Source: Anticarsia gemmatalis (Eukaryota; Arthropoda; Insecta; Lepidoptera; Erebidae). Taken from it: DNA of 64,000 nt. The position numbers and the translations under genes were made by a program. Positions 48,101-55,523 of the stretch are shown here, piece after piece. Where the stretch lies: contig NC_134758.1 of NCBI RefSeq assembly GCF_050436995.1, positions 7,750,001 to 7,814,000 on the forward strand, given 5' to 3'. The notes under the pieces are model-generated. The model was not told the DNA's origin. It saw only the letters and a program-made list of their open reading frames with translations, and ran no database searches. Numbering within the stretch: the stretch's first letter is position 1; each line of letters starts with the position of its first letter.

Positions 48101-50123
48101 GAACAATAGCGATAATAATTCTCCTCTTTTCTTCTAGGTTGGAGTGGTCGGTCGTACGGGAGCTGGCAAATCGTCCCTTATATCCGCGCTCTTCCGTTTA
48201 GCTCCTATTGAAGGAAGCATTTACATCGATGACATTGACGCAACAAAACTCAAACTTGAGGTAAATACCCACCTATAATTAAATGTATAAGGTCTTACAA
48301 GGTATTTCGAATCTCCAAAAACCTGCCAATGGGCTAATTTCCTTCTGCTATCAACTATTGTCAACCGACTAGTTTTAGACAAATTTTGAGTGATATTCGG
48401 TGCAGCGCCTCTGGCGGGTGCCATAAGAACTAATTACGAAATACATTTTAACTGTGTCTCTTGATCTGCAATAGAACCGGATGTTGAAAATCGCGCTAAA
48501 GTATCGATCCTTTTTATTGCAGGAATTAAGATCAAAAATCTCAATCATCCCTCAAGAACCAGTGCTATTCTCAGCGAGCTTGCGATACAACATGGATCCC
48601 TTCGAGAAATATACAGATGCTGATATTTGGAATGCATTGGAACAGGTACGTTATCAACATCATAATTTTATGACTGGATTTTAATTACGTTTAAATTCAA
48701 ATCTGGCTTTTAAATCATTACCACTCCGTTCACAATTTAATCGAAAACCACTGACGTTTCAAAATTTATTTTAATAAGAATTAGAAATAAATTTCGAGAT
48801 AATTAGGTATATTGCGAGAGTTCTTAAAACATTTAAAAGTAGGAATTTAGCTTCTACAGAGGGTCACAATAATAAAAGAAACAAGCCAAGAGGGGAATTC
48901 TAATGTTATATTACTTGCAGGTGGAAATAAAATCCAGTATAACTTCATTATCAGCGCCAGTAGCGGCTGGTGGCTTGAACTTCAGCGCGGGCGAGCGACA
49001 ACTACTGTGTTTAGCGCGGGCTGCACTTGCTCATAATAAAATTCTTGTACTAGACGAGGCGACTGCGAACGTTGATCCTACGTGAGTTGCAAACATATTC
49101 TATTAAGATAATAAATAAATTTTACCCATTTATGGCTCTGCTGGGCAAGGGCCTCCTCCCGTAATGAGGGAGAGGTTAGGTCTTGAGTCCACCACGCTGG
49201 CCAAGTGCGGGTTGGGGACTTTGCATGCCCTCAATAAATGTTTTAAACATTTTTTTAGGCATGCAAGGTTTCCTCACGATGTTTTCCTTCACCGTTGGAG
49301 CATGTGATAATTATTTCTAGTACACACATAACTTCGAAAACTCATTGGTGTGTTACCTGCGACCACTTGAGTGGGAGGTTATCAACTTATACCAGTTACC
49401 ACTCGGCTATCTATTACTTTATCTGAAATGTCCAGTCAATTTTACTACCACTAACATATTTTTTATATTTCCCAGTACGGATGCTATGATACAGAAGTCA
49501 ATTCGCAAACACTTTGCCGATTGCACCGTGTTAACTGTAGCACATCGTTTGCACACCGTCGCCGACTCAGATCGAGTTATTGTAAGTACCGCCTTTCTTA
49601 CAAAAATACCCAATAGTGACAAAAACATACAGGCAGCAGTTTTTTCATGCCAAAGATCGCACAGACAACATCGACATAGTATAATGTCTCGGGAAAAAGC
49701 CGCCTTAAATATATTTGTATATTTGCCGCATGGTAATAAAATTTTTGACTGTGGTGTCATAGTAGGTACTAAACAACCACAGTAATGAGTGGGACACAAG
49801 CATTTACAAATAGACCATCGCAGCTACAGATCTCGCATACCTTGAGGTAAATTTGAATCCCCTAAGCAATTTTATACCTACTTAATTTAGCTGTTTTTAT
49901 GTAGGTGATTGAAGCGGGACAAATAATAGAATTTGGTCACCCGCACCAGCTTCTCAAGAATGACGAAGGCCACTTCAGCTCGATGGTAAAGGAATTGGGA
50001 CAAGCGTCGGAACACAGTTTACGAGAACTCGCCGCCAACGCGTACAAGGACCACGTTGCTAAGAAAGTTTTAAAATCATTTATATCACAAAAAAGCAATA
50101 CAGTAAAAGAAAATAAAGAATAG
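36102..50123 (+). CDS. ABCC4-like: ABC transporter subfamily C, MRP4-like, 23 coding exons
   Basis: An ATP-driven plasma-membrane exporter of organic anions and conjugates. Exons: 36102-36175, 36403-36648, 36726-36933, 37218-37443, 37681-37837, 38599-38848, 39097-39339, 40126-40293, 40821-40958, 41417-41584, 42687-42894, 44036-44168, 44535-44786, 45216-45405, 45867-46003, 46565-46705, 47122-47225, 47475-47764, 48138-48260, 48523-48645, 48921-49081, 49476-49581, 49905-50123. All are GT-AG and sum to 4,065 nt (1,354 residues), near MRP4 size. There is no TMD0, so it is a short MRP. NBD1: Walker A GPVGSGKSS split by intron 7, LSGGQ (553-557), Walker B IYLLDDP. NBD2: GRTGAGKSS (K1122), degenerate signature FSAGERQ, Walker B ILVLDEA (E1239), H-loop H1270. 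NBD1 has Asp where NBD2 has the catalytic Glu, the usual ABCC asymmetry. Exon 13 encodes a loop with several N-glycosylation sequons. Substrate unknown. Confidence 0.93.
36240..36313 (-). mobile_element. tRNA-like SINE fragment in ABCC intron 1
   Basis: Reverse-complemented, it shows a GTTGTGCGGCTAATGCGAGG arm and the B box AAGTTCGATTCTCGG. It lies between coding exons 1 and 2. Confidence 0.45.
37873..38026 (-). mobile_element. tRNA-derived SINE, family S2, in ABCC intron 5
   Basis: The minus strand reads TGGCGAGATGGTTTAGGTC, then GGGTTCGATTCCCACCC (A and B boxes). The body is CGCGACACAAGAGTAATTC, and the copy ends in an A/T-rich tail near 37873. It shares its head with the copy at 45554. 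Confidence 0.6.
39371..39533 (-). mobile_element. MITE family M copy in ABCC intron 7
   Basis: It carries AAAGTTTGACATTTAATAT, the inverted core CCTCCAGAGGCGCTGATCA and TCTCGATAGCTAGC, all family M pieces with both termini degraded. It begins only 31 bp after the exon 7 splice donor. Confidence 0.45.
39753..39915 (+). mobile_element. Helitron-like element, family H2, in ABCC intron 7
   Basis: TC after A, then AATTCTCGCGTCACAG, ACGGCTTGACCGATTC, and the CAGCTAG end before T. It lacks the GGCATAAC segment near the 3' end that is present at 2689-2879. Confidence 0.7.
40362..40500. repeat. repeat family R4, partial, ABCC intron 8
   Basis: It contains CCACCACGCTGGCCAAGTGC, then GAGGTTTCATCACGATGTTT and TTCACCGTAAGAGC. 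This shared block recurs in introns 9, 15 and 21 of the same gene. Confidence 0.5.
40588..40804 (+). mobile_element. 5S rRNA-derived SINE in ABCC intron 8
   Basis: The head contains CGATCTGTGGGTTAAGCAAC, GGCGCGGTCA and AGATGGGTGACCGC. These match the internal control region part of 5S rRNA (GTTAAGCAAC...GGATGGGTGACCGC). The body has GGGCACGTAAAAAGTC, TCCCGGTTGTTGTCAAC and a GATAAGAAGAAGAA tail. It ends 16 bp before the AG of the exon 9 acceptor. The other copy is at 57585-57820 in reverse. It is a SINE, not a 5S gene: the 5' third is missing and the 3' part is unrelated. Confidence 0.7.
41082..41215. repeat. repeat family R4, partial, ABCC intron 9
   Basis: It starts at CCCATTACTGTCTCAAGG and includes GAGTCCACCACGCTGGCCAA and CATGCCCTCAATAAATG. 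It stops before the distal half seen at 46199. Confidence 0.5.
44908..44975 (+). mobile_element. tRNA-like SINE head, ABCC intron 13
   Basis: GCGTAGCTCAACTAGTAAGT resembles an A box and CGCAGATTCAAAC a weak B box. It is too degenerate to be a tRNA gene. Confidence 0.35.
45554..45630 (+). mobile_element. tRNA-derived SINE, family S2, ABCC intron 14
   Basis: GCCTCCGTGGCGCAGTGGTT (A box) and GGGTTTGATTCCGAC (B box) are separated by a cloverleaf-like middle. The acceptor ends do not pair, and the same head occurs reversed at 37873-38026. Confidence 0.5.
46199..46516. repeat. repeat family R4, longest copy, ABCC intron 15
   Basis: It contains CCCATTACTGTCCCACTGC, GAGTCCACCGCGCTGGC, GCGGGTTGGGGACTTTGC, the AACTTCGAAAAGTCATTGG segment, and a distal part. 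Read on the minus strand, the distal part has a tRNA-like end (GAGTGGTTTAAGTTGG and GCAGGTTCGGATCC). It may therefore be a tRNA-derived SINE in minus orientation. Confidence 0.6.
48343..48462 (+). mobile_element. MITE family M fragment in ABCC intron 19
   Basis: It holds CTGCTATCAACTATTGTCAA and the core GCAGCGCCTCTGGCGGGTG, a diverged family M copy lacking its right end. Confidence 0.4.
49118..49416. repeat. repeat family R4 in ABCC intron 21
   Basis: It shares TTGAGTCCACCACGCTGGCC, GCGGGTTGGGGACTTTGCAT and the AACTTCGAAAACTCATTGG segment with 46199-46516, in the same orientation. It lies between exons 21 and 22. Confidence 0.6.
50112..50117 (+). terminator. AATAAA inside the last codons of the ABCC gene
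   Basis: An AATAAA sits within the final coding codons, six bases before the stop codon begins. The next hexamers on this strand are not evident before the convergent GST gene. If used, it would give a very short 3' UTR. Confidence 0.3.
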
Positions 50124-50143
50124 TTATTTATGTACTTGGTAGT

Positions 50144-50149
50144 TTTATT
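50144..50149 (-). terminator. candidate poly(A) hexamer of the first GST omega gene
   Basis: TTTATT on the plus strand is AATAAA on the minus strand, about 100 nt downstream of the GST stop codon. Cleavage 10-30 nt further on would place the transcript end almost at the ABCC stop codon. Confidence 0.4.
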
Positions 50150-50247
50150 CAACTCACTTTTTATTCCACAATCAGAAGTTAGGTAAAACTACGAAAGATT
50201 TGTTTCTGTGAAAAAAAATACAAAACTATAAATTGCTGAGTGATTAA

Positions 50248-53200
50248 TTATTCTTGCAGAAGCAAATCGAAATCCGGTTTTTTGTTCTGTGCAAAAGCAC
50301 TATGAAACTCTTGGTAAGTCTTCTTTGGAATTAAATATTCCTTTACCACAGGATCTTGCATCATATTATTGAGGTACTGCGCCTGAAAAATAAATCAGTT
50401 ATACATCAGCTATACCTACTTACTTTACTTTCGAATTTAAAACAAAACACATTCGGTTTTTAATAAGACAAAATATTTTGTGTCATATAGTATCAAACGA
50501 TTTTTATCTAAAAAATAGATCATCGAGAATACGCTAGGAGCGCTGATCAGTTTTTCATACAAAATGTTAAATTGCTGTTTGGTTGCTGGCAGTCTATAAT
50601 AATCTGCGACCACAGCGAGTGCAACCTGCGCCGAAACGTTAGGCATTTTAAGGTAAAATGCGTGCTCGCGTTCATTCCCGTATTCTATAATACATTAAAC
50701 ATGCAACGCGAGAGTTTAAAAGTTATAATCTCAACCGGGCAATCAATCTACTAACCAGTAATTTATACTTCGTATCATCAACATTGGTCCTCTTATCCTC
50801 AAATGACGGGATTCTCTCGAACCACGGCCAGATCGTGTAGTCAGCGTATCCAGGTTGCTCTCCGTCTAAGAACTTAGTGCCTCGCTCTTCTAACTGCTCC
50901 TCTAAAAAGGCTAAAGCCTTGAAGTATGCGGCTATGTCATCTTCAGACGCTGTCACTGGCATTTTCATTAACTTGTATACCAGTACGTAGATCTGTAATA
51001 AATTGATGTTTAGGTTAATTTTGCTGCTTTATCAGTTTGTTTTTTGTTAACCGCAAAACGAAGGGTGTTATAAGTTTGACGTGTCTGTCTGTCTGTGGCA
51101 TCATAACTCCCGAACGGGTGCAGTTATTAATCTGGATTATAGTAGTGAAATAAGAGTAAGAGTAAGATTTGTAACTACTTAAAGGACTTTTTTTTCGAGT
51201 TAACATCTGTTTGTATTTTACTAGCGGCCCGCCTAGGCTTAAACAGTTATTTAACAAAAACATATTTACAATCTTTACATACAAACCTTCCTCTTGAATC
51301 ACCTTATCTATTAAAAAAACCACACCGAAAACCGTTGCGTAGTTTTAAAGATTTAAAGCATACATTCATAATTTCATACAGACGCGGGAAGCGACTTCAC
51401 TTAATTGTCTGTAGTGATACCCGACTTTAACAAGCCGATGATCAAGCCATTGAGCTGAAAATATAATCATTTGAATGCAGCTAAACACTCACTGGTCCAC
51501 AAGCTTCTACGATGATTTGGTCAAAAGCTTTAGTCACAGGGTCCTTCGGGAACAGTTGTCGTTCAGGGTAGACATCGTCCAAGTATTGTACTATCACCAA
51601 ACTCTCATAAATGCACATTCCATCAGCAATTTCCAGCGCTGGCACTTTTGCTGCACAGAAAAAATAAGAAATAGTATACAAACTACAGCTTCCAGAATAA
51701 ATGTAGTCTGACAACTTAGTAGAGACCTAATGGCATCCACGATTTATATACGTAGGTTATACGGAATCCCCTTGTACATTTCCGATATAAAGGAGCTTAG
51801 TTGTACCAAACCATCAGCTGCATGAGCCTGCGGGGCATGTAGGTATGTTGATATAATTCTGAAGTTTGTACACGTTAGCCGCAAAACCTTGCAATTGGAA
51901 TATAATATTTGAGTAACAAATAGTGAAATAAATTCTTACAGAACTTGCTTTTGGTGATGAACCATTCGGGCTTGTCCACAAGGTCTATATTAACGACCTC
52001 GTAGTCCAAGTTTTTCGCGTTAAGCGTGAGGACGGCCCGTTGTGCAAATGGGCAGTATCGCGTGCTGTACAGACGTAATTTGCCATTGTAGGGCGGCAAC
52101 GGATCACCTGAAAAATTCAATGATTAATTGAATAATTAATAAAATTAATGGACACATTTTAATGATAAAAAGCTCAGGTTTAGCTTTACTGTAGGTGAAA
52201 GCGCAACAGACAAACAGAGAAATCCTTCCCGTGTAAATCCCGATCCCTCGGGAACTCCGGTATAAAATTTATGTACGTCAGGCTGGCCCGGCCCCTTGGA
52301 ATTTAATAATGAGATTGTTATCAATCCAATATACCCGGGTATACTAATATATGTAACACCTTCATTTTCAATGTAACTCTTTTTAAAAGAAATTACGTGC
52401 ACTTCTTAGTGGCCGGGCCAGCCTGACGTTTTCAGCCCGGCCACCTTGTTTCCCACTAATCTACAAAAAATACTGGCAATATTGTGCTACAGATGAAATG
52501 TACCCTATAATTTATGCATATGTAACACAAAATCGAATCCTAAAATGCAATAGCATACGAAATATTAGCGGTTGCAGGTGGCCGGGCTGAAATTATTTCG
52601 TTAATATACAACAGTAAAACTGCAACACCTACCAAAAACTAATACCAGTACATAATGAGATATAGAATACATGTAACGCTTTCATTTTAAATTATAATAC
52701 ATATTTAGAAAGAATAATCACTTGAAATTATATTTCAGCCCGGCCACCTAAAAGCGGTAATATTCCCTAAAATCTTATGCCAATTTGTACAGTAAAACCT
52801 GATACAGCTATGAAATGAAAGTTACATTCGTTTCGTTTTAGTCGTATACCTTTAAGCCTTCTGTTTGACTAGATTATCAAAATCTTAGAAACTTGCCGAA
52901 GAGTGACTATCATTTATTAACTAATTTCAGGACATTTGGTTTTGGATAGGATTTTGATAATCTAGTCAAACAGAAGGCTTAAAGGTATACGACTAAAACG
53001 AAACGAATGTAACTTTCATTTCATAGCTGTATCAGGTTTTACTGTACAAATTGGCATAAGATTTTAGGGAATATTACCGCTTTTAGGTGGCCGGGCTGAA
53101 ATATAATTTCAAGTGATTATTCTTTCTAAATATGTATTATAATTTTAAATGAAAGCGTTACATGTATTCTATATCTCTATATCTCATTATGTACTGGTAT

Positions 53201-53942
53201 TAGTTTTTGGTAGGTGTTGCAGTTTTACTGTTGTATATTAACGAAATAATTTCAGCCCGGCCACCTGCAACCGCTAATATTTCGTATGCTATTGCATTTT
53301 AGGATTCGATTTTGTGTTACATATGCATAAATTATAGGGTACATTTCATCTGTAGCACAATATTGCCAGTATTTTTTGTAGATTAGTGGGAAACAAGGTG
53401 GCCGGGCTGAAAACGTCAGGCTGGCCCGGCCACTAAGAAGTGCACGTAATTTCTTTTAAAAAGAGTTACATTGAAAATGAAGGTGTTACATATATTAGTA
53501 TACCCGGGTACATTGGATTGATAACAATCTCATTATTAAATTCCAAGGGGCCGGGCCAGCCTGACGTACATTAAAATTTAGATCTTTTTAAATTATTATA
53601 ATATGTCTTCACGTGTGTAGTATTTGCGTGCAAGAGTAACAAACATCCATACATACATAACATCTCTAAACTTTCGCATTTATAACATAAGTCGAATAGT
53701 AGGATAATATGTAAGTAAGGACAATACTAGAAAACATGATAATCATTCTAATTCAATTACCCATCGTTGGATACCTGTGACCATTACCTTTAAGTATAAT
53801 ATATGTAAGTACCTAGCTTTAAGTAAAGTTTTATTATGTTACAAATACGTAAGCATATAATTATATTAAAAAAAAGGAAACAACTCATACCTTTTTTCAG
53901 ATGTTTCGTGTTGAAGTTAATCTTGACTCTCGGAGACGACAT
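50248..53942 (-). CDS. GSTO: glutathione S-transferase omega, copy A, five exons
   Basis: A cytosolic omega-class GST (glutathione-dependent thioltransferase/dehydroascorbate reductase type). Exons in transcript order: 53942-53891, 52107-51940, 51650-51493, 50992-50756, 50382-50248. The total is 750 nt (249 residues), and all junctions are GT-AG. Exon 1 encodes MSSPRVKINFNTKHLKK, the N-terminal extension typical of the class. The thioredoxin-like domain follows, with catalytic Cys36 in RYCPFAQRAVL (omega enzymes use Cys, not Ser or Tyr), cis-Pro in KVPALE and glutathione-binding ES in IYESLVIVQYLDD. The helical C-terminal domain contains GTKFLDGEQPGYADYTIWPWFERIPS. The start is the first ATG and matches copy B. 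The gene converges on the ABCC gene. Intron 1 (52108-53890) holds a 1.3-kb palindrome. Exon lengths 52/168/158/237 match copy B exactly, so the two are tandem duplicates. Confidence 0.93.
50521..50570 (-). mobile_element. short MITE family M remnant in GST A intron 4
   Basis: It contains ATCGAGAATACGCTAGGAGC and GCTGATCAGTTTTTCATACA, matching the inverted core of family M. Only about 50 bp remain. Confidence 0.35.
51045..51360. repeat. dispersed repeat in GST A intron 3
   Basis: GTCTGTCTGTCTGTGGCATC followed by ATAACTCCCGAACGGGTGCA resembles a conserved block of moth dispersed repeats. The element limits are unclear and no coding frame is present. Confidence 0.3.
52271..53571. mobile_element. 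1,301-bp near-perfect palindromic foldback element with 8-bp target duplication
   Basis: The left arm 52271-52884 (614 bp) and right arm 52950-53571 (622 bp) are inverted copies around a 65-bp loop. By eye the arms differ at one A/G substitution near 52331, one site in a TTTTAAA/TTTAAAA tract, and an 8-bp tandem duplication in the right arm (GATATAGA). That duplication exactly accounts for the length difference. Both ends read ATGTACGTCAGGCTGGCCCG and are flanked by the direct repeat TAAAATTT (52263-52270 and 53572-53579), a clear insertion scar. No open frame of note is present. GGTGGCCGGGCTGAAA and its reverse recur three times per arm. An 8-bp duplication occurs with hAT, P and Merlin types, but these ends do not let me name the superfamily. 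It lies wholly within intron 1 of GST A. Confidence 0.92.
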
Positions 53943-54486
53943 TTCTTTTGAACACTATTCTTGTGACTGTCCTGCTATCGAGAGAAACAGATTGGCGTAA
54001 AAAACGTTGCAATAACTCAATGTACACTTTGTCAGTCTTATCAACGTGATTATTACTTTATATTTGAATGCAAACAGATAAAAAATACAGCAATAATTTC
54101 AATTTGTTCAGAGCAGTGTATTAAATAAATAATGTGGATGAATTAGTCCGCAAGTTCAACCTTATCTTATACCTACCTACTTAATCAATATTTACATAAG
54201 TACATATTGAAATAACCAACTAAAATAAAGAAAAGAAAACTAAGCTTATTACAACTCAGTTAATTTAATACAATAGTTTCAAAGTTTATGGATAAACGAC
54301 GGATAAAATACCCGATGGATAAAGTAACAGCTAATGTTTGAAAACATCTGTCACGATTGCACCTACATTCTTTGTAAGCTACTGATTTCGAAGTTATGAA
54401 AGTGAGCATAAAGCCAAACGTTCACCGCCAGCTAAACTAAGTAAACTAATTTATAAAAGCATACCTAAGTATCTATCTCTACTACA

Positions 54487-54743
54487 TCTATACTAATATT
54501 ATAAAGCTGAAGAGTTTGTTTGTTTGTTTGAACGCACTAATCTCAGGAACTACAGGTCCAATTTGAAAAATGCTTTCAGTGTTAGATAGCCCATTTATCG
54601 AGGAAGGGTATAGGCTATATAATATCATCACGCTACGACCAATAGTACCAGTAAAAAATGCAGAGTACCAGTAAATAAAAACGGGGAAAATTATGACCTA
54701 TTCTCTCATATGTGACGCAAGCGAAGTTGCGCGGGTCAGCTAG
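54487..54743 (+). mobile_element. non-autonomous Helitron-like element, family H1
   Basis: Runs from TC after A to GCGCGGGTCAGCTAG before T, 257 bp, with the same 3' hairpin as the 12917 copy. It carries a small local rearrangement near 54645-54675, where AGAGTACCAGTA(AA) is partly repeated. It lies about 540 bp upstream of the GST A start codon. Confidence 0.78.
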
Positions 54744-55425
54744 TACTACATAATAATAATACACAGATATAAAGTAGTTTAATGACAGTTTGTATCATCA
54801 TAAAAAAATACCTAATCCATTCGGTATTCTAAATAACATAGGTAATAATTATCTTATCGTTTGTTCAGTACATTAGAATTGATTAGAAACAGGCGGCAGG
54901 TAAATAAAAACTACGTTATTTTCCTAAACATTTATCAAGCATCGCAAGAAAAAATATAATAATTATCATTCGGATGACCCGGTCGTTGGAAGGGCGACAA
55001 GCGCAGGTTATATGCGCGTAATACTATTATGGACATAGTGATTTAGGTAGAGATAATTAAAGTCTATAAAACTGTGAGCGATATCATTAGCTAATTACCA
55101 CCAATTAAAGTAGTGTAGTAAAAATAACGTAATATTGTGGTTATTTAACTCTATTTATTTAACTTTGAGTTGCTTACACTACCTAGTATAGTCCGACAAC
55201 TTAATATTGAGCCTTTTATGCAACGATTATGGCTTGCGGGTGCATAGAAAACTCAGAATTTCGAACATGAGCGACCTGCAGACTTATGCTTAGGAATAGG
55301 AAATATTTGTTGCACTGATCTGTGATTCATCATATACTTATAATTATAATCACAGACGATTCGCTCAATATAATTGCTGCCAGTAGTTATGCAAAGAAAA
55401 AACATAAATTATTCAACAATTAGAT

Positions 55426-55431
55426 TTTATT
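55426..55431 (-). terminator. candidate poly(A) hexamer of GST B
   Basis: TTTATT on the plus strand gives AATAAA about 95 nt past the GST B stop codon. Confidence 0.4.
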
Positions 55432-55523
55432 GATTGTACATCTCTTATACAATAATATAAGTACTTTGTAGATGATATGTTACAGAACAAGTGGACAAAT
55501 ACCGTAAAAACAAAAACGAGATA

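Larger units (their letters stand above)
53943..55523. other. spacer between GST A and GST B
   Basis: This spacer must contain the promoter and 5' UTR of GST A and the 3' UTR of GST B. A Helitron H1 copy is at 54487. I see no coding sequence. Confidence 0.5.

Noticed and set aside
49345..49785. 146-residue frame containing a real NBD2 segment
   Set aside because: Only 49476-49581 is coding (ABCC exon 22). The rest is intron and R4 repeat read in frame by chance.
52271..53571. Two opposed genes or a CRISPR-like array suggested by regularly spaced GGCCGGGC motifs
   Set aside because: No meaningful open frame exists in either arm. The motif alternates orientation, and the flanking 8-bp duplication marks a transposable element.
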